NCBI GenBank assembly: GCA_964484765.1
Contig: CAZAGI010000041.1
Span: 3,807 to 67,806 of the forward strand
Source of the DNA: DSVQ01 sp964484765
Lineage (GTDB): Bacteria; Planctomycetota; Planctomycetia; Planctomycetales; Planctomycetaceae
DNA: 64,000 bases
Direction of reading: 5' to 3'
The notes under the pieces are model-generated. The model did no database searches. It was not told the DNA's origin and saw nothing but the letters and a program-made list of their open reading frames with translations. Shown here in pieces: positions 18,456 to 28,442 of the stretch (positions are counted from its first letter, which is position 1; every line of letters starts with the position of its first letter). The translations under genes were made by a program, and so were the position numbers.

Positions 18456-18942
18456 GTTCGATCTTTCCTGCCATGGGGAATGCTCTCCGCCGCTGTGAGA
18501 CAGCCGCGGCGCGTGCCTGTCGACTCAGCGGTCTCCGGTAGAAACCGTGCACCAGTCGCACGGTTAACGCGCGATTGTCATTCTGACAATGTGCAGGCCG
18601 ACGGTCATATGCATTCGCCGGATGGTGTTCACTCGTGCCGCGAAAGCGTGACACCGAGGCAAGTTCCGTTCTTGATGTGAAGCGCCGATATTCCCCGGTT
18701 TCTCAAGCTGGAAGCCAGATTCGACTCTGGACGAACCCTGGACTGGCACGAAAAATGAGAGAGCAGATCCTTTCTCAACATTCGACATCATTCATCAACG
18801 GGAGATTGTGGGCCGCTTTCACCCGAATTTCTCGTCAGAGTTTCGCGAATGGACTTGTGCGACTTTGACGGCGTCTGGCTATAATCCCGACCCGCAACCG
18901 AGCGGGTCTAAGTCGTTGCCGCTCAAGGATTGAGAGGTTCGC
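18456..18942. other. 487-bp intergenic region between divergent genes
   Basis: No convincing open frame. It contains the upstream regions of the AhpC fusion (minus) and the S51 peptidase (plus). The only clear signal is a TATAAT at 18880-18885. Confidence 0.6.
18855..18885 (+). promoter_or_regulatory. sigma-70-like promoter of the S51 peptidase gene
   Basis: TTGTGC, 19-bp spacer, perfect TATAAT. It ends 57 bp before the start codon. The -35 match is modest and the spacer is long. Confidence 0.4.
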
Positions 18943-20199
18943 ATGCGTTGTTGCATCGCCCTGGCCTGCATGATGGGGCTGGTGATGGGAGCCGGCCGTC
19001 TGAACGCCGCCGAACGTCCGGAAGACGGCGAGCCCACCGGGTCGCTGGTGATCATTGGCGGCTCCGAACGCTTTGACAATCGGGAATACTGGGACGAGAT
19101 CGTCAACCTCGCCGGCGGTCCGGGGTGCAAGATCGCCGTGTTGCCGACGGCCAGCGGCGACCCCTTCCGCAGCGGCGGCCGCGTCGTCAGCGCCCTCAAT
19201 AACGCGGGGGCCGATGCTTTTATCGTCCCACTGGCCTGGCGGAAAGTGACGCAACCCCCCAGTGAGATCGCCGCGGACCCCGAATGGGTGAACCGCGTCC
19301 GCGACGCGACCGGCGTGTTTATGATCGGCGGTGAGCAGGAACGGATCGTCAAAGCGCTCCAATCGCCCGACGGGCGTCCGACGCCCATGCTCGATGCGAT
19401 GTGGCACGTGTACCGTCGCGGGGGAGTGATTGCCGGTACCAGTGCCGGTGCCGCGGTGATGAGTCGCGTCATGTTTCGTGATACGGAATCGGTGCTGCAG
19501 ACCTTGCTCACCGGCGTCCGCATGGGAAAAGAACTCGATCGTGGCCTGGGCTTTCTCGATGCCGAGTGGTTCGTCGATCAGCACCTGCTCGTCCGCGGCC
19601 GGTTCGCCCGCGCCATCGTCGCCATGCACGATCAGAAATTCAAATACGGCATCGGTGTCGATGAGAATTCGGCAATCGTGGTCCGCGGCGGCAGCGATGT
19701 CAAAGTCATCGGGTACAAAGGAGCGCTCGTCTTCGATCTCTCCCACGCGGAACAGGATGAAGCGCTTGGCAAATTCAACCTGAGAAACGTCCGGCTGACG
19801 TATCTCGATCGTGGCGACCGCTTCAACCTTAAAACGTTCGAAGTCACGCCGTCGACGGAGAAACTCGAAGATGAGAAGCTCGATCCGACGTCGGAGAACT
19901 TTCGGCCGTTCTACAAGAGGAAGATCTTCTACAACGACATTCTGTCCAACACGACCGTCGCGGATTTGATGGGCCGACTGATTGACTGCGTCCACACCGA
20001 CGCGATCGGTCTGGCATTTGACGGCGAACGCGCCCGGTCCGAATCCGTCGACGGCTTCGAGTTCCGCTTCACTCGCGACGACAGCAGCCTAGGATGGTAT
20101 ACGGAAGCGTTCGGCGGCGACGACTACACCGTCCTCAACATCCGTCTCGACATCCGCCCTATCCGCATCACAGGGCCGCTGTATCAAATCGGCGAGTGA
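18943..20199 (+). CDS. exported cyanophycinase-like peptidase (S51)
   Basis: 418 aa with a signal peptide (residues 1-22, ending LNAAE). The S51 fold is shown by SLVIIGGSERFDN, VFMIGGEQERI, the nucleophile elbow GGVIAGTSAGAAVMS (Ser167) and DAEWFVDQHLLVRGRFAR with the conserved DQH. Cyanophycinases release beta-Asp-Arg from cyanophycin. Homologues in non-cyanobacteria act as exported isoaspartyl or unknown peptidases, and this longer form has a C-terminal extension of about 130 residues. AGAGG site before the ATG. Single gene. Confidence 0.88.
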   Translation: MRCCIALACMMGLVMGAGRLNAAERPEDGEPTGSLVIIGGSERFDNREYWDEIVNLAGGPGCKIAVLPTASGDPFRSGGRVVSALNNAGADAFIVPLAWRKVTQPPSEIAADPEWVNRVRDATGVFMIGGEQERIVKALQSPDGRPTPMLDAMWHVYRRGGVIAGTSAGAAVMSRVMFRDTESVLQTLLTGVRMGKELDRGLGFLDAEWFVDQHLLVRGRFARAIVAMHDQKFKYGIGVDENSAIVVRGGSDVKVIGYKGALVFDLSHAEQDEALGKFNLRNVRLTYLDRGDRFNLKTFEVTPSTEKLEDEKLDPTSENFRPFYKRKIFYNDILSNTTVADLMGRLIDCVHTDAIGLAFDGERARSESVDGFEFRFTRDDSSLGWYTEAFGGDDYTVLNIRLDIRPIRITGPLYQIGE

Positions 20200-20246
20200 T
20201 TCATAGCAGCGAGACCTCTTGAATGTCGTCCGATTCAGGAACAGCA

Positions 20247-20324
20247 GTGCAAAGCGGCCAATGAAAAATGCAAAGTGGTGAGTGAGATTTCTCTATTTTG
20301 CACTTTGCATTTTTCACTTTGCAC
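20247..20324. repeat. AT-rich heptad inverted repeat
   Basis: Left arm 20247-20277 and right arm 20301-20324 are built of units CTTTGCA/TTTTTCA and their complements, and can pair into a hairpin. It lies between convergent genes, so it may serve as a bidirectional terminator. Confidence 0.75.
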
Positions 20325-20336
20325 TTCTTCTTAACC

Positions 20337-21833
20337 TCAGCCCGTGCCCATGCCGCGGTCGTAGACGTCGAGGTCGCGCAGGTAGACGGCAAGGGTTGCA
20401 TGCAGGGTTTCGCGGCCGATGGTCCATTGCGGGCTGGCGTCGGTGTAGCGGTTGCAGTGGTCCATCATCAGTCGGTGCATGAACTTGAACAGGTGCCGGG
20501 GGACGCGCAGCCGCGCTAACGTGCTGACGAGTTCCACTTCCGCAATCGAGGGATCGAACCACGTCTGCAATTTGCCGATTTTAGCCCCGTCCGGTCCTGA
20601 AGCCTGAATCCGATCGTTAGCGAGGTCGTACAACGATTCGCCGGACCATTCGAGGGACCGCACCAGATTCTGTTTGTCGAGCCGCGAGCGCTCGTAGAAC
20701 TCTTTGTCTTCTTTCAGCAGGTAGAAGCTGACTTCGATCGGCAACAGTAACTTGAAACCCAGGCCGGCATGTTTGAGGAACTTGTTGTCGAACATCGGCC
20801 AGAGGATGTCACGCATCCGTTGTGCCGAGCCGTTCACGAGGTTGGGTTCATCCACCCGGTCAACCAGAATTGTGACCGAGGCAAAGCCGAGTGATTTGAG
20901 CACCGACTGCAGCTTGGTTAACAGTTCGTACCGGTCATCGCTGCGGTCGCGGCTGGGGGCGGGTTGTCCAATCAAGTCTTTCCGTTCGAAGCGGGACAAC
21001 GTGCGCCGGAGCGCGGTCACGTGCTGCTCGATCACGCGGATTTGCCGCACCGTGTTCCAGCTATGCCACAACAGTTGGAGTTGCCGCCATAACCACGGTC
21101 CCCACGCGATGAACAATACCAGCCACGGCCAGAAGCGCCCGAGCTGATTCAATGCGTCCTGTTTCACCAGGATTGCCGCCAGTCCAGCGGTGACGCCGAT
21201 GCCCAATGCAAAGTCCCAGTACGCCTTCCAGTTACTGAACCGTAGTCGGCGGCGAAGCTTCTTCCAGCGTTCACCCGCCGATTCATTCAGGCTGTGGTCG
21301 TAATAGGCGGCGAGTAACAGCAAGTCGCGCTTCTGCGCATGGTTCAACTGTGCCAGTTTTTCGCCCTGGACTTCGAACGCGCCGGGGGTGCCGTCGGTCC
21401 GTTCGTCGAGGACGTCGCTCACCAGGTTGGTGACCGCGATCGAGAGGATCGCGTCCATGTGATCCCACAGCCGAAACCGCGACAACGTTCGTTCGGGGGA
21501 ACTGCCGAAGGTCGCCATTCGTTCGTGAAAGCAGTCGAGGAATGGATTGAGATCGTCGTATCCGATGACGAAGACCCGCCGGTCGGGATGCAGGCGGTTG
21601 TGCTCCGCGATCTTGTCAACCATCTGCAGACGGAGCGCGGTCTTCCCGCTCCCCTTTTCGCCGAAAACCACCGCGGTGGCGGGTTCATCGGCAGTGCCAA
21701 AAATCTTGTCCCACGCGGGGTGGAAGATGTCTTTGGAGCAATGTTGCTTGAAGAGCGGATCGGTCTGAGCATCTTCCTGACTGAACGGGTTCTGGTTCAG
21801 CCCGTGATGCTCGAGAAACTGCTGGACTTTCAT
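20337..21833 (-). CDS. membrane-anchored P-loop ATPase, KAP-like
   Basis: 498 aa from ATG 21833. Walker A GEKGSGKT at about 58-65. Two adjacent membrane helices at about 235-255 and 262-281 are inserted between Walker A and the Walker B-like strand VTILVDRVDEPN near 360, the layout of KAP NTPases. KAP proteins often act in membrane-associated signalling or phage defence; here the role is unknown. The frame is open upstream to 22034, but it would then overlap the hemP stop and add a Pro/Arg-rich tail, so the internal Met is preferred. The ribosome site at this Met is weak, so the start is uncertain. Confidence 0.65.
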   Translation of the reverse strand: MKVQQFLEHHGLNQNPFSQEDAQTDPLFKQHCSKDIFHPAWDKIFGTADEPATAVVFGEKGSGKTALRLQMVDKIAEHNRLHPDRRVFVIGYDDLNPFLDCFHERMATFGSSPERTLSRFRLWDHMDAILSIAVTNLVSDVLDERTDGTPGAFEVQGEKLAQLNHAQKRDLLLLAAYYDHSLNESAGERWKKLRRRLRFSNWKAYWDFALGIGVTAGLAAILVKQDALNQLGRFWPWLVLFIAWGPWLWRQLQLLWHSWNTVRQIRVIEQHVTALRRTLSRFERKDLIGQPAPSRDRSDDRYELLTKLQSVLKSLGFASVTILVDRVDEPNLVNGSAQRMRDILWPMFDNKFLKHAGLGFKLLLPIEVSFYLLKEDKEFYERSRLDKQNLVRSLEWSGESLYDLANDRIQASGPDGAKIGKLQTWFDPSIAEVELVSTLARLRVPRHLFKFMHRLMMDHCNRYTDASPQWTIGRETLHATLAVYLRDLDVYDRGMGTG

Positions 21834-22030
21834 GAACACCGTTACCAACGAGGAGTGATCGCCGGGGACCACCGGCGATTGAGAGACGGCGCTGTCTCGG
21901 GTGAGTCGAGGCGGAAAAGTTTGCCTCGGTCTCGCGACCGTCAAATTCAACGGTCGGTGTATCACTGTAGGAAGGCCGCGCGTGATCGTCCACTCTGCTG
22001 GTACACGACAGACGGCTGCGCACGGCGGTC

Positions 22031-22222
22031 TCATTTTTGAAGGATCAGTTTTCCGTTGCGCGTCACCCGGAGGCGATAGATTTCGCCTTCATGATCAATC
22101 AGAACTTCCTGCTCGCCGGCAAAAATGTCCTGAGAGCCAATGCGGCGTGGTGGGGGCGCTGTCGAGCGCGGCAGGGCCGGTGATTCAGCGGGATCTTTCG
22201 GGAGTGGATTATCGGAAGTCAT
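22031..22222 (-). CDS. hemP: hemin uptake protein HemP
   Basis: 63 aa, the usual size. The C-terminal half has the family pattern: IGSQDIFAGEQEVLIDHEGE followed by YRLRVTRNGKLILQK. HemP is a small cytoplasmic protein linked with haem/iron uptake and the Fur regulon in proteobacteria; its mechanism is poorly defined. No haem transport genes are adjacent. It is upstream of the KAP-like ATPase on the same strand, about 200 bp before that gene's preferred start. Confidence 0.85.
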   Translation of the reverse strand: MTSDNPLPKDPAESPALPRSTAPPPRRIGSQDIFAGEQEVLIDHEGEIYRLRVTRNGKLILQK

Positions 22223-22435
22223 AGCTGTTCAGCGATTTAGATCGGTTGCACGTGCTTGGCGCGGAATCGTGAACGGTGATCCTTGGCAAATGCAGTCGAG
22301 GCCGCTAGCATATTGATATTGAGACTCAGTGTCAATGATGTTGCCCGGCCAGCCAGCTATCCGCCAGCCAGCCTGTCCCCGAATGATCCCGAACGGGTCG
22401 GGATCGCTCTCGCCTTCTGACGGGAAAGACTGTCC

Positions 22436-23419
22436 ATGCACCTCCGCCCTCGATCTCCGCGCGCTGGCTTTACGCTCATCGAACTGCTGGTCGTCATTGC
22501 CATCATTGCCATTCTCATCGGCTTGCTGCTGCCGGCCGTGCAGCAAGCCCGGGAGGCGGCCCGCCGCACACAGTGTCGAAATAACCTCAAGCAGATGGGT
22601 TTGGCGCTCCACAACTATCTCGACAGTTACACGGTCTTTCCCCCGGGAGGCACTTACAAGACAAGTCTGGCCGGGCAGGCAGGCCACTGGTCGCCGCAGG
22701 CGCGACTGCTGCCGTTCCTCGATCAGGCCAACCTCAACAACCTGATCGATTTCAGCAAGGGTTACAGCACGCAACCCACCGTTTCCGCCGTTCGCGTGCC
22801 TGTTTTCCTGTGTCCCAGCGAAATCAACGACCGCATGAATGGAAATCATTGGCCGATTAATTACGCTGCCAACGTCGGCGAGTGGCTCGTGTGGAATCCA
22901 GCCAGCGGTCAGATCGGGACCGGGGCGTTCGGTCCGAATAGCCGTCTCTCGACACGTGATTTTACCGACGGGACCAGTAATTCCCTCATGCTCGCGGAAG
23001 TTCGCGCCTTTCAGGAGTTTCTGCGACCGCCGACCGCCTCTGCGCCGGCGAATCCCACGCGTCCGGCCACGGCGGCGGATGTCGCCGCTCTGGGCGGAGA
23101 CTTGAGGCTGACCGGACATACCGAGTGGGTAGAAGGTCGATCGCCGCAATTCTCGTTCACAACAACCTTTGGACCGAACACATTCTGCTCCTACAACGAC
23201 GCCGGCAAAATCCGCGATATTGACTACGTTTCGGTTGGGGAAGGGGCGAGTGATACGATTTCCACTTACGGCTCGATCACTTCGCGGAGCCTGCATGAAG
23301 GCCTGGTTCACGTGCTGTTGGCCGATGGTGCGGTTCGCAGTATCAGTGAAAATCTCGACGTGTTCGTGTGGCAAAAACTGGGGACACGCGCTGGTGGAGA
23401 AATCGTCCAGGATTTTTAA
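22436..23419 (+). CDS. DUF1559 protein with type IV prepilin-like N-terminus
   Basis: 327 aa. Residues 9-35 are a class III (prepilin) signal: RAGFTLIELLVVIAIIAILI with the Glu at +5 of the mature protein, followed by LLLPAVQQAREAARR, the standard start of DUF1559 proteins. The C-terminal H-x9-DG motif is present (HEGLVHVLLADG near 289-300). These pseudopilin-like proteins exist in dozens of copies per planctomycete genome, and their function is unknown. A PilT-like ATPase lies 2 kb downstream, but both are probably separate units. A strong palindrome follows the stop. Confidence 0.95.
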   Translation: MHLRPRSPRAGFTLIELLVVIAIIAILIGLLLPAVQQAREAARRTQCRNNLKQMGLALHNYLDSYTVFPPGGTYKTSLAGQAGHWSPQARLLPFLDQANLNNLIDFSKGYSTQPTVSAVRVPVFLCPSEINDRMNGNHWPINYAANVGEWLVWNPASGQIGTGAFGPNSRLSTRDFTDGTSNSLMLAEVRAFQEFLRPPTASAPANPTRPATAADVAALGGDLRLTGHTEWVEGRSPQFSFTTTFGPNTFCSYNDAGKIRDIDYVSVGEGASDTISTYGSITSRSLHEGLVHVLLADGAVRSISENLDVFVWQKLGTRAGGEIVQDF

Positions 23420-23732
23420 GCGCAGCAAGATCGGGTACGCAACGTGTCACTGTCGGCCCGGTTGGCTCGGTTTTGCGCGACATTCTGACGTTCCGGCATG
23501 GGCGAAGACCTGCCGGAACGTCAGTTCACTTCCGGGTGTGACGATTTCAGCGACCGGCCTCATGGTGTTTCCCCCCACTGGTCGAAAGTTTCCCATCGAG
23601 ACGGATGGCGGCGCATTCCGTCGCTATGTTACACTTTCGCGGGTGTGCTTCCCGTCTGAATTAGCCCTCGTGTTGCTTGCGCCTGTCTCCCTGAGCGAAC
23701 TCGTGTCGAGCATCCCCTGAGAGGACGACTCC
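23420..23732. other. 313-bp intergenic region
   Basis: Holds the palindrome at 23485-23524 and the 5' region of the next gene. No other feature seen. Confidence 0.5.
23485..23524 (+). terminator. perfect 14-bp inverted repeat
   Basis: CTGACGTTCCGGCA at 23485-23498 and its exact complement at 23511-23524 with a 12-nt loop, 65 bp after the DUF1559 stop. No T-run follows, so it could be a terminator-like RNA hairpin or a protein binding site. Confidence 0.5.
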
Positions 23733-25145
23733 GTGCGTCAAGCCGTTTTGTCGCAGGTTGGTGGACGATACCAGTACCGTTGCTTGACGGTGATGCTCAG
23801 TGTGTCGCTCTGGCTGGCTGGGTTCACACACGTCGCGCACGCTCAACCCGCCGGAGGGATGATGCCGCCGGGCGTGGGGCCGAACACGAAGGACAACAAG
23901 AAAAAGAAGGCGGCACCTCCCAAACCCCCGCCAGCCGTGATCAAACCGGCGGAATCCCCCATCGATGAGAAAACCGGCCTCCCGAAAGATTACAAGGTTC
24001 CACCCGACAAGCCCGATGCGCTCACCACCTTTGAGCCGCTACTGACGGATCAGGAAATCGCGGATCTCAAGAAACTGGAAAGCAAATATAAAAGCGTGCT
24101 GCGCGGCAGCGGCGGGCAGCTTTCCGATAACGACAAGGCCATTATCCGTAAAGGAATTCAATACCGGCTGGCGCAGTTGTGCCAGAAGGACAATCTGCAG
24201 GTTCTGCATTCGAAGCGCGAAGATCTGACCGTCCGCGATCTCAAGGCGGCGGGGCAACTGACCGCCGCGGCGGATGTGCGCAACTTCCGACGATTCATCA
24301 TGGCTGAAGTCGTGAAACAGACCGAAGCCCTGCTGAGCAAGAACCTTTATGTTCGAATTCAAGCCGTCACGCTGATCGGCGAACTCGATTTGACGGAAGC
24401 GGATGTCCAGCGCAATATCAAGCACGAAGCCTTTGCAGACGGCATTCCGCTGCTGACCAAGGTGATCGCTGATCCACAACAGCCCGAAGCGGTGAAGATT
24501 GCCGCGGCCCGCAGTATCGTGCGGCTGCTCCGATTCGGCACGCCCAACGTGCCGCAAAAGCACGAAGTCGCCAATGCAGTCGTGGCGGAACTGAAAGACC
24601 CCGAGAAGTTTTTCTGGTACCAGTTGCGGCTTGTGGAAGCCCTGTCGCTGCTCGATACGGTTCTCGATCTGCAGAATCGCAAGCCGTTTATTGTCGATAC
24701 CCTGCGGATGGTGATGAACGATCCGAAGCGGGATTGGCAAGTCCGGTCGATGGCGGCCCGGAGCCTTGGCCGTGTGCCCTTCGATCCGTCGGTCAACGTT
24801 CCGTCGGTCATGCGGGAAATCGCCCAGTTCGTCCACGATATGGCCAAAGAGGCTCAACAGAAGCCCAAAAACGCCCAGTGGAAAACCAACTTCTGGTGGA
24901 CGTATCTGGCATTTGTCTCCCAGGACGCCAACGACATGGATGCCGAGCGGAAGAAGCGCGGCGGGTTGCGAAATAATGCGGCAACGGCCTCGGCTTGCGA
25001 GCCGGTGTACCAGTTGGTGCATCCGATCACCAACAAGTTGCTGAACGATCAAGCGGTGACCGTGGAATTGGTGAAGGCGGTCGACGACTGGCTGCAGAAA
25101 AATAAGGCCCAGGGCGGCGGTGTGGCGGCGAATCAGAAGCCGTAG
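23733..25145 (+). CDS. exported HEAT-repeat-like protein, unknown
   Basis: 470 aa. GTG start behind GAGAGG. Signal peptide with hydrophobic core CLTVMLSVSLWLAGF and cleavage near AHA/QP. Then a Pro/Lys-rich linker (about 55-100) and helical repeats from about 130 to 400 (for example EAVKIAAARSIVRLL and WQVRSMAARSLGRVP) resembling HEAT repeats. No enzymatic motif. Probably a periplasmic scaffold found in planctomycetes. Confidence 0.65.
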   Translation: MRQAVLSQVGGRYQYRCLTVMLSVSLWLAGFTHVAHAQPAGGMMPPGVGPNTKDNKKKKAAPPKPPPAVIKPAESPIDEKTGLPKDYKVPPDKPDALTTFEPLLTDQEIADLKKLESKYKSVLRGSGGQLSDNDKAIIRKGIQYRLAQLCQKDNLQVLHSKREDLTVRDLKAAGQLTAAADVRNFRRFIMAEVVKQTEALLSKNLYVRIQAVTLIGELDLTEADVQRNIKHEAFADGIPLLTKVIADPQQPEAVKIAAARSIVRLLRFGTPNVPQKHEVANAVVAELKDPEKFFWYQLRLVEALSLLDTVLDLQNRKPFIVDTLRMVMNDPKRDWQVRSMAARSLGRVPFDPSVNVPSVMREIAQFVHDMAKEAQQKPKNAQWKTNFWWTYLAFVSQDANDMDAERKKRGGLRNNAATASACEPVYQLVHPITNKLLNDQAVTVELVKAVDDWLQKNKAQGGGVAANQKP

Positions 25146-25343
25146 TCGGGTAGCGGATCGTGCCTGGCTTTGGAATCGCGCTGTCGCTGCCAACCAGCGT
25201 TCTGCAGATTCTTGCTGGTGTCATCTTGCGGTGCTGCCGAGCATTCTGGTTAGAATGGACGGACATCCCGCGCGCCTGGGTTGTGCGTTCGCCCCGAAGT
25301 TCTGGTCTAATCGACAGTTTCGCTCTTTCGCGGAGTGTCTCTC

Positions 25344-26510
25344 ATGAGTGGCGGTGGTTCCTCGGTTGCGTCCAAGTTCAACACAATTCGCCTCGGTTCT
25401 TCGGCGCTGCGTGATCTCGCCGTCAATAAACTCTTCCGGGCGCTCATCGAACTAAATGGTTCCGACTTGCACCTGCAGGTGGGCAAGCCCGCAATCCTCC
25501 GCATCCGCGGGACGCTCAAGCCATTAGACATGCCGCCGATCACTGAAGACCAGATGAAAGATCTGTGTCTGCCGATGATGGACGAACGCAACAAGGAAAT
25601 CTTCTTCACCACTGGCGGGGCCGACTATGCCCACGTGATGGAGCATAAGGGCGAGAACTGGCGGTTCCGCGTCAACCTGTTCATCCAGACCGGCAAGATG
25701 GGGATGGTCAGCCGTAAAGTCGAACGGAACATTCCCAACTTCGAAGGGCTGTTCCTCCCACCGATCTTGCGGGATCTGTGCGTGTACGACCAGGGCATGG
25801 TGCTCCTCGCTGGTGTGACCGGTTCCGGCAAGTCGACAACCATTGCCTCGATGCTTGACTACATCAATCACAACTATATCAAGCACATCCTCACCATCGA
25901 AGACCCCGTGGAATTCGTGTATACGGCGGACAAATGCCTGATCAATCAGCGCGAATTGGGTTGCGACGTGATCGACTTCCACGTCGCCATGAAGCATGCC
26001 GTGCGTCAAGACCCGGACATCATGCTCGTGGGCGAAATGCGTGACCGGGAAACGTTCGAAACCGCCATGCACGCCGCCGAAACGGGGCACCTTGTCTATG
26101 GAACGATTCACGCCTCGTCGGCACCGTCGACGATCGGCCGTATTCTCGACCTCTTCCCGCAGAGCATGCATAACGCGCTCCGCAGCTCGATGGGCTTCAA
26201 CATGAAGGCGATCGTCGCCCAGAAACTGCTGGCGACCATCGTGGATAAGCCGAAGCGCGTGCCGATTCAGGAAATCATGATTTTCAACGGCACGATCCGC
26301 AAACTGATTCTGGAAAGCAGCGACGAAAAACTGCCGGCGGCGATCCGCATCGGCAAGCAGGAAGGGATGCAGCAGTTCAACGACAGCCTGCACCACTTCC
26401 TCAAGATGGAATTCATCAGCCGCAACGACGCCTTCGAAATCAGCCCGAACGCCGAAGAGCTGAAGATGATGCTCAAGGGCATCGACGTCAAAGGCCCCGG
26501 GATTCTGTAA
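25344..26510 (+). CDS. type IV pilus retraction-type ATPase, PilT family
   Basis: 388 aa, close to the usual 345-380. N-terminal PAS-like domain, then Walker A GVTGSGKST at about 157-165, Asp-box ILTIEDPVEFVY, Walker B DPDIMLVGEMRDRET, and His-box TGHLVYGTIHA. PilT hexamers power pilus disassembly and twitching motility. The ATG at 25344 fits the GGAG site 8 bp upstream; an in-frame GTG at 25335 is less well spaced. Stands alone. Its natural substrates may be the prepilin-like DUF1559 proteins and other pilins of the genome (inference). Confidence 0.92.
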   Translation: MSGGGSSVASKFNTIRLGSSALRDLAVNKLFRALIELNGSDLHLQVGKPAILRIRGTLKPLDMPPITEDQMKDLCLPMMDERNKEIFFTTGGADYAHVMEHKGENWRFRVNLFIQTGKMGMVSRKVERNIPNFEGLFLPPILRDLCVYDQGMVLLAGVTGSGKSTTIASMLDYINHNYIKHILTIEDPVEFVYTADKCLINQRELGCDVIDFHVAMKHAVRQDPDIMLVGEMRDRETFETAMHAAETGHLVYGTIHASSAPSTIGRILDLFPQSMHNALRSSMGFNMKAIVAQKLLATIVDKPKRVPIQEIMIFNGTIRKLILESSDEKLPAAIRIGKQEGMQQFNDSLHHFLKMEFISRNDAFEISPNAEELKMMLKGIDVKGPGIL

Positions 26511-26557
26511 GTCCTGCGGAAAGCCGCTTGCGGTTTCGCGTCCCGCGCCGACGACAC

Positions 26558-28321
26558 TCAGCGTCCTCCGAACTGTTGCATTGCCTGAAGTCGCGCCCGG
26601 TGATACCGCGCCACGTCCTCCGGTGAGATTTCGTAGTATCCGATGCTGTACCCGATCATCGCCTTCGGGGTGAAGAAGCGGAACGGGGCGAACTCATCGA
26701 GCGCCAGCATCCGCTCACGGCCGTCGAGATCACGCAGCATGTGCGGTCTCCCGGCGATGAAGTTCGCGCTGATGGCATACCGCCCCGGTTGTGGCTGCAG
26801 GGCCGGCGGGAATTGATAATCAATCCCCAGTAACGCTGGCGACGCCGTACCGAAGTAGGCAAGAAACAGTGGCTCGTTCGATGGATGCTGCGCCAGATAA
26901 TCCCGCAGTCCATGCAGGTCCTGTCCCCAGTCGAGATTCGAATCCACGAGGTGCTCGCGACCGTGTTCCGGTCCCCCGGCGAGCTCGTTGAAGTACGAAA
27001 GGTGATGGGGGTGATAGCGCAACGTTGCGAGTGCAAATCCGGCGGCGATGTAAATGGTGCAGCGGCGTAGCCTTCCCGCCCGGTCCCAGTTTCGTGCTGC
27101 CGAAGCCGCAACCAGGATTCCGATGGGCAGCGCGGGCATGACGTACCGCAATCCAAGCTGATTGGCGAACAGGCTCGGCGGACCGATGATCGCTCCGATC
27201 GCACACCCCAGCGCCAGAAGTCGTCGACACTCCGTTCCATCTTTGAACCAAGTCCGGGCTGTGAAGACAATCACCAGCAGCGCCAGCCACCAACCCAGCG
27301 GCATCTGATAGAGCAGGCAATAAAGGTAGTAAGCGTGGAATCCCTGCAGGCTCCATTCCCCATTGAGAAATGTGGGATGTGCCGTCCGTAAATCGATCCC
27401 TAGCAAATCCATGCCCAGCACGAACCCACGTGGCAGCCACATTTTGGACCACGGCGCCGGCGGCAACGGACGCCCCCACAACGTATCGACGAGGTAACCG
27501 AAGTGCAGGACGATCAGCCAGGCCATGAAACACGACAACCATCGGACGAGGTAGTGTTTCCAAGTGAGCGGCTGTGTTGTCGGCAACAGCAGGCTGACCA
27601 CAGGAATCACCGCGAGCAGCGATACGGCCGAGAGCTTTGTCAGACATGCCAGGCCAATCAATCCGCCGATCACCCAGCCGGAATAGCGGGACGGTTTCTC
27701 ACGATACCAGGCTGCTGCCCAGAACACGGCGAATGTGACCACGGCTCCCGGCACATCATGTGCGACCAGCGCGGAATGTCCCAGCAGCACCGGACATCCG
27801 CACCACAATCCGACGGCGAACAGGCCCGCCGGTGCGCCCCACCAGCGGCGCGACCAGCTCAACACCATCAGGCCGCCAAGAAAATGGAACGGCAACATCA
27901 TGATCCGGCTGCGGAAAAACAGCTCGCGATGGTTTTCCGGATGAGCCCGCTGGAAGGCATCACCCACGACGTAGGCATCCTGGGCTGGAACGGTAAGCTC
28001 GCCCAACGAGACATGGCTGAACCACAAGGGCAATGCCGCCCACATGCGGACCAGCGGCGGGTTGGTGGCATTGGCGCGGCAGTCGCCGGTTTGCAGGGCA
28101 TACAACCCGAGCGGCAGATGCCAGTATTCGTCGTGCGTGGGTGTCCAGATGGCGGCGGACCACACTCCGAGAATGAGAGGCAGCAACAGTAGAACACTAA
28201 TCCAGTACCAGTAGCCGCGCGGCAGTCTCGGCACGGGATCGATGGCGGGATGGTGGTTGATGTCTGGTATGGTCGGCACTGTCACTACGGGACCTCGATA
28301 ATACTGTAGACCGTTCTGCAA
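26558..28321 (-). CDS. GT39/ArnT-like membrane glycosyltransferase
   Basis: 587 aa with about ten membrane helices. The first extracytoplasmic loop carries TPTHDEYWHLP (about residues 60-70), with the acidic pair typical of GT-C enzymes that use lipid-linked sugars. The C-terminal part has LVDSNLDWGQDLHGLRDYL, seen in a large family of bacterial GT39-like proteins. It transfers a sugar from a polyprenyl carrier to protein or lipid; the substrate is unknown. No ATG is available: TTG at 28321 or GTG at 28285 or 28279 are possible starts. Confidence 0.8.
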   Translation of the reverse strand: MQNGLQYYRGPVVTVPTIPDINHHPAIDPVPRLPRGYWYWISVLLLLPLILGVWSAAIWTPTHDEYWHLPLGLYALQTGDCRANATNPPLVRMWAALPLWFSHVSLGELTVPAQDAYVVGDAFQRAHPENHRELFFRSRIMMLPFHFLGGLMVLSWSRRWWGAPAGLFAVGLWCGCPVLLGHSALVAHDVPGAVVTFAVFWAAAWYREKPSRYSGWVIGGLIGLACLTKLSAVSLLAVIPVVSLLLPTTQPLTWKHYLVRWLSCFMAWLIVLHFGYLVDTLWGRPLPPAPWSKMWLPRGFVLGMDLLGIDLRTAHPTFLNGEWSLQGFHAYYLYCLLYQMPLGWWLALLVIVFTARTWFKDGTECRRLLALGCAIGAIIGPPSLFANQLGLRYVMPALPIGILVAASAARNWDRAGRLRRCTIYIAAGFALATLRYHPHHLSYFNELAGGPEHGREHLVDSNLDWGQDLHGLRDYLAQHPSNEPLFLAYFGTASPALLGIDYQFPPALQPQPGRYAISANFIAGRPHMLRDLDGRERMLALDEFAPFRFFTPKAMIGYSIGYYEISPEDVARYHRARLQAMQQFGGR

Positions 28322-28442
28322 GTGCGGTCGACCGTCTTGACGCAGGTGGTCAGGACGGCGAAGCTATGCGCATCCTTTCCGATCGCCTTGCGGGGCTGCT
28401 CCTGCGTTGCGACTCATTCCCGTCACCAACACGAGCTTCATC

